DNA of 64,000 bases from Klebsiella sp. BIGb0407. GTDB taxonomy: Bacteria; Pseudomonadota; Gammaproteobacteria; Enterobacterales; Enterobacteriaceae. How positions within the stretch are numbered: the stretch's first letter is position 1; each line of letters starts with the position of its first letter. The notes under the pieces are model-generated. The model had not been told where the DNA came from. It ran no database searches and saw nothing but the letters and a program-made list of their open reading frames with translations. Location: the NCBI RefSeq assembly GCF_024807845.1, contig NZ_JANUEQ010000002.1, forward strand, positions 248,001 to 312,000, written 5' to 3'. Below are positions 50,605-59,557 of this stretch, piece by piece. Position numbers and translations under genes: made by a program.

Positions 50605-50743
50605 GGCGAACCTCAAGTTGTTTCAAATATGCGATACAGTTAACTACTATCGCAGGGTAATCTTGCAATAACAACCTATTACCCTGGTCTTCGGGTAGCA
50701 GAAAAATCTGACAGTCAGGCTGTACTTTGGGTTTCTTTTTCAT
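50597..50743 (-). CDS. yqgB: Small protein YqgB upstream of speA
   Basis: A 48-residue protein below the usual ORF cut-off. It starts MKKKPKVQ and contains AIVVNC near residue 31, both matching E. coli YqgB (43 residues), and lies in the same place upstream of speA. Its last codons overlap the speA start by 8 nt. E. coli YqgB is an acid-induced protein of unclear function that is co-transcribed with speA. The ribosome site is weak. Confidence 0.82.
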   Translation of the reverse strand: MKKKPKVQPDCQIFLLPEDQGNRLLLQDYPAIVVNCIAYLKQLEVRHD

Positions 50744-51191
50744 TTAATTGTAAAACACATAACCGGGATCTGTATGACAGATTGGCGAAACCACGAGAAA
50801 ACTCTTGTCAGACAAGAGCGCCCTTGTTCAGTTATCACGAAGGGCTTAGATACCGGCTCGTGAGTCCTGAGAAGCACCGAGATGCCTGGAACATCGGCAG
50901 GATTTAAAACATGAGATGCAGGTTGCGAGGAGCAAACAGATGCCAGAATACAGGCTATTCATTAATTAACTCACCTCCATGCATACGTTGAAAGATATGC
51001 AACAAGCCAAAGCGTCGAACCTGTGCAAACAGGCCCTGGAAAAATGCTCAACCCGGCTGGAAGTGGCAACACAAATATCGTGCGCTTTGATTAAGCCGCG
51101 TGGGCGCTTTATACCGATAACTTGCGAAAAATGCAAAATAAAAATAGGCAAATCTTCGGCAGTAAAGCGCGCCCTGCTTAGCGACTCAAAT
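50744..51191. other. Long structured leader region of yqgB-speA
   Basis: About 450 nt between the DUF2207 gene and yqgB. It has hairpins at 50800-50816 (CTCTTG/CAAGAG) and a CCCTT/AAGGG pair at about 50821-50844. It also holds a 38-codon ORF with a strong ribosome site (listed separately). It probably carries the speA promoter(s). Confidence 0.55.
50846..50962 (-). CDS. Possible 38-residue leader peptide or small protein before yqgB-speA
   Basis: ATG 50962 is preceded by GGAGGTGAG, one of the best ribosome sites in the window. The product MNSLYSGICLLLATCISCF... is hydrophobic with several cysteines (C9, C15, C18, C22, C24). It ends 102 nt before yqgB. I do not recognise it. It may be a regulatory leader peptide for speA, a small membrane protein, or a chance ORF in a structured RNA. 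Confidence 0.4.
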   Translation of the reverse strand: MNSLYSGICLLLATCISCFKSCRCSRHLGASQDSRAGI

Positions 51192-53270
51192 CTACCAGCC
51201 TCCGCCACCGCCACCGCCAGAACCACCACCGGATGAGCCTCTGCCAGAGGAGCCCGATCCGCTGGAGCTGGAACCCGAAGACCCTGAGCTTGAGCTACGG
51301 CTGGGGGTTGCCATGGACGATGAAGAACAAGACCGGCTGAAACGAGTGACGCGACTCCAGTCACCATCGGCAAAAACGTCCGACATAGCACCTGACTGAC
51401 TCAAATACTCGGCAAAGCTATTGGCCCAAGTTTTACCCACGCCGAGTGCAAGCGCTACCGGTAGCAAGCTTTCAAAATGGGATATCCGTTGGTCTGGTGG
51501 ATAAAGAGCCTGATAACGATGTCTTTCAGCTGTGCCGAGATAAAGTTTAAGTCCTTGTGCAACGGCTAAATCGTTCAGCCCCTGCTGGGTATAACGCGGA
51601 ATCATCCAGCCAAAGCTAATGCATAACAAAATGGAGGCCAGCAATGCGCCAATATACCCGGCGGGAAATTCACTCAAGGGTACCAGGGTAAACAGGAGCG
51701 TACCGCCAGCAAAAGTGCTAAAGGAGCCAAACATCAGCGACATAACTAAAGGGATAAATCCCCAGGTGTTCCATATTTTTTTGGGATTAAATATAAATCT
51801 CAGCGGTAAAGAGAGCATCGTCATACCCAACAACAGGAATGCCAGCGCGGGCAGCATGATAATCCCTGATACCGGGCTGAATAAGGTCGCGCAAATAATA
51901 GGGATCAGCAGCATGATATAAACTGCGCGACGGACCGGTTTACCTGGTTTTATAAATAATTTATCCCGCTGCTTTTCACTCTGGCTTTCTAACCACTTGC
52001 GCGCATTTTGCATTGGCCTCTGATGGGGCAAACTGAGGTTAATATTTTTACGATTTCCCGCAAACAACAGCCCCAGAAGATGTTTATCGTCAGCCGTTAA
52101 CTGCTGATTTTTATTCTCTGGATGGTAAGAAAGCCACTGTTTATCCAGTGAGCGAAATTTGGGTAACCACGGGTTGTTAAGTTTATTCTCCTTGATGGTA
52201 ATCGCCATGCAACGCTTGGCAACCAGAGTCAGCAGATCGCTGCTAAAGGCCATGTCGTCGTATTTACGCTGAGTAATAAAACGCAGGTACCCGGGGGAAA
52301 GATTAGCGGGCATGGCATACAGCGGTACTACAGGAGGCATCTTTAACCCGACAGCAGTGACATTTTTACGCCACCACCACAGGCAATAAATAATCAGCAA
52401 TAACACCGGTATCCACAACGCTATGGTTGTCAGTGAAGGTAATAGCAGGTGTACCAGCGGCAAAGCGGCTTGCGGATCGTCGGCACCAGCCAGAATATCT
52501 CGCGGCCAGGTATAGACGACGGTCAGACCTTCACCGGGATCGAGCGGCTGTGTGGTCTGCACCGCACCATCAGGCAGGATCCGCGCATTTTGGTCTTTAG
52601 CACCACTAGTGCCTGTATAAATATCGATGCTACGTAGTCGAGTATCTTTACCTTCACTATCCCGATACTGGCTTCCATCGGGCAATTCCAATTGGAAACT
52701 AGCCTTGGTTATCGGGTAGCTCCAATCGTTACCCGTCACATTCCAGTAGAGTTCATCCCAGTCTGAGAAACGACTGAAATGATTGCTCACCTGATAGCGG
52801 ATTTCGTAGTTATAAATAGCAGGTTTCAGGATATGTTCGGGACGGCCAATACGCACGGTTAGCGTATCAGCCGTTTTATCAAGGCTGAATGGCTCTGGTA
52901 CGCCATCACGCAACACCGTTTTGACTTGATAATCTACTCTGAAAACCTTGCCATCCTGACGGTTCCAGCTGAGTGGTAAGGTACGGAAAATTCCACGCTT
53001 TATCTCCTCGCCTAAAGACAAGACCTTGATGTTTTCACGCATCTCCATACTGCCATCAGTATTGAAATGAGCGCGGGCATCGAACGAAAGAATATGTTCA
53101 TAGGCACGTATGAATCCGGAATGACTTGGTGGTGTCTGTCGTGAATTTTCTACGCTAGTAGTGGGCACGATTTCGACAGTATCTGCATCCGCTATGACCT
53201 GCATCGTTCCTGTTACAAGCAGCAATAGTCCCCATAAAATGCCTGTTATCCGGCGAGATAATGTAACCAT
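51192..53270 (-). CDS. DUF2207 membrane protein with Ser/Gly-rich tail
   Basis: The 692-residue protein starts at ATG 53270 with a signal peptide (LWGLLLLVTGTMQVIA). The N-terminal domain (about 30-245) is an extracytoplasmic DUF2207 beta domain. TM segments follow near 255-280 and 430-520, with a cytoplasmic stretch between. The end is a low-complexity Ser/Gly tail (SSSSG... then GGGGGGGW), typical of this family. It lies 7 nt after lemA, a conserved pairing. The function is unknown. Confidence 0.87.
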   Translation of the reverse strand: MVTLSRRITGILWGLLLLVTGTMQVIADADTVEIVPTTSVENSRQTPPSHSGFIRAYEHILSFDARAHFNTDGSMEMRENIKVLSLGEEIKRGIFRTLPLSWNRQDGKVFRVDYQVKTVLRDGVPEPFSLDKTADTLTVRIGRPEHILKPAIYNYEIRYQVSNHFSRFSDWDELYWNVTGNDWSYPITKASFQLELPDGSQYRDSEGKDTRLRSIDIYTGTSGAKDQNARILPDGAVQTTQPLDPGEGLTVVYTWPRDILAGADDPQAALPLVHLLLPSLTTIALWIPVLLLIIYCLWWWRKNVTAVGLKMPPVVPLYAMPANLSPGYLRFITQRKYDDMAFSSDLLTLVAKRCMAITIKENKLNNPWLPKFRSLDKQWLSYHPENKNQQLTADDKHLLGLLFAGNRKNINLSLPHQRPMQNARKWLESQSEKQRDKLFIKPGKPVRRAVYIMLLIPIICATLFSPVSGIIMLPALAFLLLGMTMLSLPLRFIFNPKKIWNTWGFIPLVMSLMFGSFSTFAGGTLLFTLVPLSEFPAGYIGALLASILLCISFGWMIPRYTQQGLNDLAVAQGLKLYLGTAERHRYQALYPPDQRISHFESLLPVALALGVGKTWANSFAEYLSQSGAMSDVFADGDWSRVTRFSRSCSSSSMATPSRSSSSGSSGSSSSGSGSSGRGSSGGGSGGGGGGGW

Positions 53271-53277
53271 AGAATTC

Positions 53278-53820
53278 TCAGTCCATCGAAGGTAATTTGG
53301 CATCATCAGGATCTTCAAGCTCGAAGAACGCATAGGTTTTGAAACCAAACAGCCGGGCCAGTAGCAGGCTCGGGAAAGACTCCACCAGAATATTGAAATC
53401 ACGCACCGTGCCATTGAAATAACGACGCGCCATCTGGAGTTGTTCTTCTATCTCCGCAAGAGACTGTTGCAGGGAGAGGAAATTTTCACTGGCCTTCAGT
53501 TCCGGGTAGGCTTCTGCCAGAGCAAAGATACGGCCCAGGGCTCCGGATAATGCCCGTTCACTCTCAGCCACTTCCCGAGTATTCCCCGTCAGATTACTGC
53601 GCTGAAGAGAGAGATTTTCAAACAGTTCTTTCTCATGCAGGGCGTAACGTTTTACCAGACTTAACAGGTTGGGAACCAGATCGTGCCTGCGTTTAAGCTG
53701 TACTGCGATACCGCTCCAGGCCTCGTCTTTGAAACGACGCAGCGAGATAAAGCGGTTGTAGGTCATCACTATCCAGAGTATCACGATGGCGATAACGGCC
53801 AGGCCGAGATAAATTTCCAT
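53278..53820 (-). CDS. lemA: LemA family protein
   Basis: The 180-residue protein has an N-terminal membrane helix (about 3-20) followed by a long helical LemA domain (YNRFISLRRFKDEAWSGIAVQLKRRHDLVPNLL, then ARRYFNGTVRDFN). It is co-oriented and nearly contiguous with the DUF2207 gene. LemA proteins are often paired with DUF2207 or TPM-domain proteins; the role is unknown. Confidence 0.93.
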   Translation of the reverse strand: MEIYLGLAVIAIVILWIVMTYNRFISLRRFKDEAWSGIAVQLKRRHDLVPNLLSLVKRYALHEKELFENLSLQRSNLTGNTREVAESERALSGALGRIFALAEAYPELKASENFLSLQQSLAEIEEQLQMARRYFNGTVRDFNILVESFPSLLLARLFGFKTYAFFELEDPDDAKLPSMD

Positions 53821-54182
53821 TTTTCTATTCCATATCTACTGACGCTATGTTGTTCGTCCGGGTTTACCCTAACCTCTTCCCGTGATTTTTCAAGTCCCTG
53901 GCCACTTACCTTAACGGAACGAGCGTAATACCGTCTCCTGGAAGAAATAACTCTAGCCATCTGCTGTGTGAGTAATTAAAATAGCCGTCCAGATGTTAAT
54001 CCATCTATACTCTAAATCGTTCAAGTTACTTAAGTGCCACATGAACTATTCAGAGTAGATATCCAGTATTAGACTGCCTGTTTTTCAATCTGTGGCAACA
54101 CCGTTTTCAGGCTGGTTTATTTCGCTACACTTACTATTGGCAACAGCCTGAACTAAACGAATTCTCTTAGGGTGAAAAAAAT
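53821..54182. other. Divergent lemA-metK promoter region
   Basis: A 360-nt gap without an ORF. It contains the inverted repeat at 54106-54152. I could not find a clear row of MetJ boxes (AGACGTCT-like), although metK is MetJ-controlled in E. coli. Confidence 0.45.
54106..54152 (+). promoter_or_regulatory. Inverted repeat in the metK leader
   Basis: TTCAGGCTG (54106-54114) and CAGCCTGAA (54144-54152) are perfect inverted 9-mers 29 nt apart, ending 30 nt before the metK ATG. They may form a leader stem; the role is unknown. Confidence 0.4.
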
Positions 54183-55337
54183 ATGGCTAAGCACCTTTTT
54201 ACGTCCGAGTCAGTATCTGAAGGGCATCCTGATAAAATCGCCGACCAAATCTCTGATGCGGTTCTTGATGCGATTCTTGAGCAAGACCCGAAAGCTCGTG
54301 TCGCATGCGAAACCTATGTTAAAACCGGTATGGTCTTAGTCGGCGGTGAAATCACCACCAGCGCCTGGGTTGATATCGAAGAAATCACTCGCCAGACAAT
54401 ACGCGAAATTGGTTATGTCCATTCAGATATGGGCTTCGACGCTAACTCCTGTGCAATCCTGAGCGCCATTGGTAAGCAATCCCCGGACATTAATCAGGGC
54501 GTCGATCGTACCGATCCGCTGGAGCAAGGTGCCGGTGATCAGGGGCTGATGTTTGGTTACGCAACTAACGAAACCGACGTGTTAATGCCAGCGCCGATTA
54601 CTTATGCTCACCGTCTGGTGCAGCGCCAGGCTGAAGTGCGTAAAAATGGCACCCTGCCATGGTTACGTCCGGATGCAAAAAGCCAGATTACCTTCCAGTA
54701 TGACGACGGTAAAATTGTCGGTATTGATGCGGTTGTGCTGTCCACTCAGCATTCTGAGTCTGTCTCCCTGAAAACGCTTCAGGAAGCGGTAATGGAAGAA
54801 ATCATTCAGCCGGTACTGCCCGCTGAATGGCTGAATTCGCAGACCAAATACCATATTAACCCGACTGGCCGTTTTGTTATCGGTGGCCCAATGGGTGACT
54901 GTGGTCTGACCGGGCGCAAAATTATCGTCGATACCTACGGCGGTATGGCACGTCATGGTGGTGGCGCATTCTCAGGTAAAGATCCGTCGAAAGTAGACCG
55001 CTCTGCTGCCTATGCCGCTCGCTATGTAGCAAAAAACATCGTTGCTGCAGGCCTGGCTGACCGTTGTGAAATTCAGGTTTCTTACGCCATTGGCGTGGCT
55101 GAACCGACTTCAATTATGGTTGAAACCTTCGGCACCGAAAAAATTGCCGTTGAGCAGCTGACTCTGCTGGTACGTGAGTTCTTCGACTTGCGTCCATACG
55201 GTCTGATTCAGATGCTGGATCTGCTGCACCCTATCTACAAAGAAACCGCCGCTTATGGTCACTTTGGTCGCGAACATTTCCCATGGGAAAAAACCGACAA
55301 AGCAGAACAGCTGCGTGAAGCTGCCGGACTGATTTAA
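54183..55337 (+). CDS. metK: S-adenosylmethionine synthetase
   Basis: MetK makes SAM from methionine and ATP. In the 384-residue protein, seen from start to end, are [48 protein letters not shown] and the phosphate loop [19 protein letters not shown]. Length matches E. coli. The upstream AGGGTG is the likely ribosome site. Confidence 0.98.
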   Translation: MAKHLFTSESVSEGHPDKIADQISDAVLDAILEQDPKARVACETYVKTGMVLVGGEITTSAWVDIEEITRQTIREIGYVHSDMGFDANSCAILSAIGKQSPDINQGVDRTDPLEQGAGDQGLMFGYATNETDVLMPAPITYAHRLVQRQAEVRKNGTLPWLRPDAKSQITFQYDDGKIVGIDAVVLSTQHSESVSLKTLQEAVMEEIIQPVLPAEWLNSQTKYHINPTGRFVIGGPMGDCGLTGRKIIVDTYGGMARHGGGAFSGKDPSKVDRSAAYAARYVAKNIVAAGLADRCEIQVSYAIGVAEPTSIMVETFGTEKIAVEQLTLLVREFFDLRPYGLIQMLDLLHPIYKETAAYGHFGREHFPWEKTDKAEQLREAAGLI

Positions 55338-55360
55338 TCCGTTGTTGCTCACCATACGTT

Positions 55361-55384
55361 AAAGGCCAGCTTATGCTGGCCTTT
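55361..55384 (+). terminator. metK terminator
   Basis: AAAGGCCAGC, TTAT loop, GCTGGCCTTT, then ATATTTT, 23 nt after the metK stop. Confidence 0.88.
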
Positions 55385-55454
55385 ATATTTTCTGGCGATC
55401 GCTATAGCCATCTTTTATCATTATGATGAAGCACGTTAAACATTGAGGTATAGG

Positions 55455-56111
55455 ATGACAAATAAGACGAAGGTTCTTTCCGTCTTTGATTTCGATGGAA
55501 CGCTCACGAAACGTGATAGTTTTGTTCCCTTCTTGCGCTTTGCCTTTGGGAAACGCGTCTTTGCCCGGCGCCTGATACGCCTGGTGATCCCGACGCTTAA
55601 ATGTTTCGGTCGCAGAGTCACCCGTGATGAGCTGAAGGGTATCCTCATCAAAACTTTTCTTACCGGTGTCGAAGCCAAGTGGGTTGAACAGAAAGCCCAT
55701 GAATTCTGTGAAAAGTACTTTAGCCGAATGATGCGCCCTTCCGGTCTGATTGCCGTGGCTACTCAGATTAATTCCGGCGCTATCGTCACGATTTGCTCTG
55801 CTTCCCCTTCCATAGTGCTTAAGCCTTTTGCCGACAGGTTAGGAATTCGTTTGATAAGCACAGACTTGGAAGTCAAAGAGGGTGTGCTGACAGGAAATAT
55901 CGATGGCCAGAACTGCCGATGTGCTCAAAAGGTCGTCAGGCTTAATGCGGAATATGGCCCACTCTCTGACTGGTACTTAAGGGCCTGGGGTGATACACGG
56001 GGCGATTATGAGATGCTGGCGGTTGCTCAGGAGCCACACTGGCGACACTTTCACAGTGCCTGGGAAAAACGTAATCCACCGATGACAAAGATAAAAAATA
56101 CGCTGAAATAG
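55455..56111 (+). CDS. HAD-superfamily phosphatase, subfamily IB
   Basis: The 218-residue enzyme has motif I DFDGTLT (D12, D14), motif II CSASPS and motif III/IV GDTRGDYEML, the SerB/PgpC-like class IB layout. The fourfold-helical cap is short. The substrate is unknown; phosphatidylglycerophosphate or phosphoserine-type phosphomonoesters are possible by family. ATG 55455 follows GAGGTATAGG. It is monocistronic between two terminators. Confidence 0.85.
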   Translation: MTNKTKVLSVFDFDGTLTKRDSFVPFLRFAFGKRVFARRLIRLVIPTLKCFGRRVTRDELKGILIKTFLTGVEAKWVEQKAHEFCEKYFSRMMRPSGLIAVATQINSGAIVTICSASPSIVLKPFADRLGIRLISTDLEVKEGVLTGNIDGQNCRCAQKVVRLNAEYGPLSDWYLRAWGDTRGDYEMLAVAQEPHWRHFHSAWEKRNPPMTKIKNTLK

Positions 56112-56147
56112 GTTCATATTTTTTATATAAAAAATAGCCTGTTTATC

Positions 56148-56173
56148 ACCCCACTCGATTAATTGAGTGGGGT
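56148..56173. terminator. Bidirectional terminator, HAD / LPMO
   Basis: ACCCCACTC and GAGTGGGGT form the ends of a symmetric hairpin (centre GATTAAT) between convergent stops, with A/T-rich flanks. Confidence 0.75.
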
Positions 56174-56186
56174 AACTATAATAAAT

Positions 56187-56786
56187 TTAATCACTATTAG
56201 CCATATCAGCATCAATAACTTGATAAAATGCATTCCCGGTATCGGCTATATCCCATACGCCAAGAATAACCTGATATCCAGTACGTTTTGGAACATCACA
56301 GTTAATTGATACTTTACTGGCAGGGACCTTCCCATTATCAAATTGCTCACAGAAAGGAGTTAAATCAAAATCGGCTCTTGTCAGCGGTTTATTTGGATCC
56401 CAATTTTGGTTCGTAATAAAAAATCGCCATGATGTGGTACTGTGAGCCGCGGTTAATGTCCAGTTAAAGGTATTTTCTCCACTATTTAATGCGATTTTAT
56501 GCCAGCGAACGGGAGTCTGTTCATTTAACTGAGCGAATTTAGCTCTACCTGCACCGGGTATTTGTCCATCTGCCGGCCCTTTTTCAGGAAACCCTTTCGG
56601 CCCCTCAACAGACTGCGGTTCATACTGTACTAAACCACATTCTTTATTTAAATTTCCACCTGAACTTGAGCACAGAAATGCTCTGCTTGGCGGAGAGTCG
56701 ATATAACCATGCCTGGGTGTGCTCTCGGCAAAGACATGAACAGATGTTGCCAGCAATAATGAAGGCAGTATATATTTAATATTCAT
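56187..56786 (-). CDS. AA10 lytic polysaccharide monooxygenase (chitin-binding protein)
   Basis: The 199-residue secreted copper enzyme closely resembles Serratia CBP21. Family features: HGYIDSPPSR, YEPQSVEG, HSTTSWRFFIT (second brace His H115), DLTPFC, VWDIADTGNAFYQ (axial F187) and four cysteines at CBP21-like positions. The signal peptide is MNIKYILPSLLLATSVHVFA, but the brace histidine is H26, five residues (ESTPR) after the expected cut at A20, whereas CBP21 begins directly with His. It may need extra trimming. It is likely a chitin-active oxidase or colonisation adhesin. Confidence 0.93.
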   Translation of the reverse strand: MNIKYILPSLLLATSVHVFAESTPRHGYIDSPPSRAFLCSSSGGNLNKECGLVQYEPQSVEGPKGFPEKGPADGQIPGAGRAKFAQLNEQTPVRWHKIALNSGENTFNWTLTAAHSTTSWRFFITNQNWDPNKPLTRADFDLTPFCEQFDNGKVPASKVSINCDVPKRTGYQVILGVWDIADTGNAFYQVIDADMANSD

Positions 56787-57169
56787 AGATTGTTTCCCCG
56801 TTATAATTCAGAATAAATATCGTTATTAATATTCAGTCAGCACATAAGGGATCGATAAATTTAATTATACATTAAAATTATTTAATTAATATTGTGTATA
56901 ATTAAAAACATAGAGCAGTCTTTTATTCATAATAACCAGAATAAATTAAATGGGTATATTTAATAATAACTTTAGAGATAAAGTAATCAGAGGGAATAAA
57001 AAATAGCTCACAGATTAACTTACTAACATATGATTTATTGGAAAGCAATTTTCTTATAAAGAAAAACGATGTCAATCACAAAAGAATGAAGGAAAGCGGC
57101 AGGAAAGTAAAATACAGGAGTTTGTTTTATCAGGCAGCCCATCGGCAGGCTGCCTGGCTGGGGCAGAGA
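56787..57169. other. LPMO promoter region and ter operon 3' region
   Basis: About 380 nt, very AT-rich near the LPMO gene. It contains the LPMO promoter (not placed) and the ter terminator. No ORF is supported. Confidence 0.5.
57131..57156 (-). terminator. Terminator of the ter operon
   Basis: CAGGCAGCC and GGCTGCCTG form a 9-bp stem with an 8-nt loop 13 nt after the terE stop, followed by a weak ATAAAAC run. Confidence 0.65.
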
Positions 57170-57745
57170 TTAGATATTAACACCGTGCTGGGAAGCCAGC
57201 GCAGATAAGCCACCGGCAAAGCCCTGACCTACTGCTTTAAATTTCCACTCAGCGTTGTGACGATACAGTTCGCCGAAGATCATTGCTGTTTCGGTAGAAG
57301 CGTCTTCTGACAAATCGAAACGGGCAATTTCGGTGCCGTTGTCGTGGTTAACAACACGCATATAGCTGTTGCTCACCATACCAAAGTTCTGATTACGTAC
57401 TTCGGCATCATAAATAGTGACCGCAAAGACCAGCTTTTTCACTTCGGCTGGGATTTTAGACAGCTCAACTTTAACCTGCTCATCATCGCCGTCGCCTTCG
57501 CCAGTGCGGTTGTCACCCATATGGTTAACGGAACCACAGGTGCTGGTTTTGTTGTTAAAGAAAATAAAGGATGCATCGGAGATAACTTTACCGTCATCAC
57601 CAACCATAAAGACTGATGCATCCAGATCAAAACCCGCACCATCAGTTACACGCGCATCCCAGCCCAGACCAGCCATGGCGATATTCATGGTTGGTGCTTC
57701 TTTCGTTAAGGATACGTTTCCGCCTTTAGTCAAAGATACAGCCAT
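57170..57745 (-). CDS. terE: Tellurite/stress resistance protein TerE
   Basis: A 191-residue TerD-domain protein. It opens with the [17 protein letters not shown] motif shared by the family. [14 protein letters not shown] and [13 protein letters not shown] carry the acidic calcium-binding loops, and the end ([13 protein letters not shown]) is typical. It is the last gene of terZABCDE, 109 nt after terD, wider than other gaps in the operon. The domain binds Ca ions and is linked to tellurite, colicin and phage resistance. Confidence 0.96.
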   Translation of the reverse strand: MAVSLTKGGNVSLTKEAPTMNIAMAGLGWDARVTDGAGFDLDASVFMVGDDGKVISDASFIFFNNKTSTCGSVNHMGDNRTGEGDGDDEQVKVELSKIPAEVKKLVFAVTIYDAEVRNQNFGMVSNSYMRVVNHDNGTEIARFDLSEDASTETAMIFGELYRHNAEWKFKAVGQGFAGGLSALASQHGVNI

Positions 57746-57772
57746 TTTTTACTCTCCTAAGTATTCATAAAT

Positions 57773-57792
57773 CAGGCGGCGAATACCGCCTG
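57773..57792 (-). terminator. Hairpin between terD and terE
   Basis: CAGGCGG and CCGCCTG (7 bp, 6-nt loop) lie in the terD-terE gap, followed by ATTTATG on the minus strand. It may reduce terE transcription. Just left of terD (57797-57830) is a degenerate ATACCC-type fragment. Confidence 0.45.
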
Positions 57793-57854
57793 TTTGTACC
57801 CGTCAGATTTCAAGAACCCCGGGTATCGTACTGATAGAATTCACTTTTTATCAA

Positions 57855-58433
57855 TTAAGATGCATTGATACCGTACTGGGCACAAACCGATGCCAGGCCA
57901 CCCGCATAACCCTGACCAACAGCACGGAATTTCCACTCACCCTTGTAGCGATACAGCTCGCCAAATAGCATGGCGGTTTCTGTTGATGCATCTTCAGTCA
58001 GGTCATAACGAGCCACTTCCCGCTGGTTATCAGCATTAACCAGACGAATAAATGCGCCTGATACCTGACCAAAGTTCTGACGACGGGTGGCTGCATCATG
58101 GATGGTCACCACAAAAATAATCTTTTCCACCTCCGTCGAAAGCTGGTCGAGCTTAATTTTTAATGCCTCATCATCACCTTCGCCTTCACCCGTACGGTTG
58201 TCGCCGGTATGCAGTACAGAGCCATCAGAAGATTTCAAATTGTTGTAGAAAATGAAATCTGCATCACCACGTACTTTTCCGGAGCTCGCTAGCAAAAATG
58301 CTGAAGCATCGAGGTCAAAGTCCTGACCGTCGGTGGAGCAGGCATCCCACCCCAGACCGACCATCATATTTTTCATGGTTGGGGCTTCTTTGCTTAAAGA
58401 AACATTCCCGCCTTTAGAGAGAGAAACGCCCAT
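57855..58433 (-). CDS. terD: Tellurite/stress resistance protein TerD
   Basis: The 192-residue TerD-domain protein is closely similar to TerE ([17 protein letters not shown] start, [42 protein letters not shown] end). TerD binds calcium and is one of the core genes needed for tellurite resistance. It lies 52 nt after terC. Confidence 0.97.
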   Translation of the reverse strand: MGVSLSKGGNVSLSKEAPTMKNMMVGLGWDACSTDGQDFDLDASAFLLASSGKVRGDADFIFYNNLKSSDGSVLHTGDNRTGEGEGDDEALKIKLDQLSTEVEKIIFVVTIHDAATRRQNFGQVSGAFIRLVNADNQREVARYDLTEDASTETAMLFGELYRYKGEWKFRAVGQGYAGGLASVCAQYGINAS

Positions 58434-58485
58434 CCTTCTATCCTCCGTTGCTAAGGTTAATTATCGAAGTGAAGCTCAAGGGAAA

Positions 58486-59529
58486 TTAACCTTCTTCGCC
58501 TTCTTTGGACTCAGGCTTTCCAGGGAACAACACGCTGACAATAATACCTATAGCCAGTACACCCAGGACAACAAAAAGACTCATATTGGCTGAAATGCTG
58601 TAACCGTGATGCCACAGGTGGTCGGTTGCATTCAAGCCCAGTTTCAGACCGATAAAGAACAGCAGCGCAATAACGGCTTTTTCAAGGTGTACCAGGTATT
58701 GCTTAAGCGCTTCCAGAACAAAGTACATGGTACGCAGGCCGAGGATAGCGAACATCATGGCACTGTAGACAATCAGTGGCTCACGACTCACCGCGATAAC
58801 CGCCGGAACAGAGTCAAAAGCGAACATCACATCAGACAGTTCAACCACGGCCAGACAGAGCATCAGTGGCGTTGCATACATTGCGCCTTTACCGGTACGG
58901 CCGATTTTGACGTCTTTGTTCTCAGGTTTTGCCAGCTCGGCATCCACTTCTTTCTGACTGATAAGGAAAGCGTGTCCTTTCAATTTCGGCCAGATAGGGA
59001 AGAAACGTTTCACCATACGGTAGGCGATATGCTGAGAGTAATCTTCAATCTCATCGTTATCATCACCGCTTTTCAGCATCATCACTGCGGTCCACAAGAC
59101 GATTAAAGCAAAGACAATTTCGACCCAAGGCCCTAATGCCAGCAGGCTGGTACCAATGGCAACAAAGACACCACGGAAGACGATTGCGCCAATGACTCCC
59201 CAGTAAAGTACGCGGTGACGTAAGTTATTCGGCACAGCGAACCAGGAGAAGATAGCCATAATCACAAACAGGTTATCGACCGAGAGAACTTTCTCTAGCG
59301 CATAACCGGTAATAAACAGGCTGGCAACTTCAGCGCCGTGGTGAACATAGAGGAACCCCGCAAAAGCCATCGCGATAGCTATCCAGAACACGGTCCAAAG
59401 CGATGCGCTTTTTAAAGAAATCGGCTTGTCATGGCGGTGCATAAACAAATCGATACAGATGGCTCCAATAGCCAGGACAACAAAAACAATGACCGTTTCT
59501 GCCGGGAAACCAATATGTGTAGAAACCAT
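58486..59529 (-). CDS. terC: Integral membrane protein TerC
   Basis: The 347-residue protein has about nine transmembrane helices. The conserved acidic membrane residues lie in LSVDNLFVIMAIF and FAFDSVPAVIAV; the TerC family includes Mn exporters such as Alx. The cytoplasmic loop (about 150-205) is charged. It is the membrane anchor of the Ter complex and needed for resistance. It lies 28 nt after terB. Confidence 0.97.
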   Translation of the reverse strand: MVSTHIGFPAETVIVFVVLAIGAICIDLFMHRHDKPISLKSASLWTVFWIAIAMAFAGFLYVHHGAEVASLFITGYALEKVLSVDNLFVIMAIFSWFAVPNNLRHRVLYWGVIGAIVFRGVFVAIGTSLLALGPWVEIVFALIVLWTAVMMLKSGDDNDEIEDYSQHIAYRMVKRFFPIWPKLKGHAFLISQKEVDAELAKPENKDVKIGRTGKGAMYATPLMLCLAVVELSDVMFAFDSVPAVIAVSREPLIVYSAMMFAILGLRTMYFVLEALKQYLVHLEKAVIALLFFIGLKLGLNATDHLWHHGYSISANMSLFVVLGVLAIGIIVSVLFPGKPESKEGEEG

Positions 59530-59557
59530 AATGAGACCTTAAACCAAAGTGTAAAAA

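Noticed and set aside
50979-51236. 85-codon plus-strand ORF with several cysteines overlapping the DUF2207 3' end
   Set aside because: It has no ribosome site, and its second part is antisense to the Ser/Gly tail of a supported gene. It looks like composition-driven open frame.
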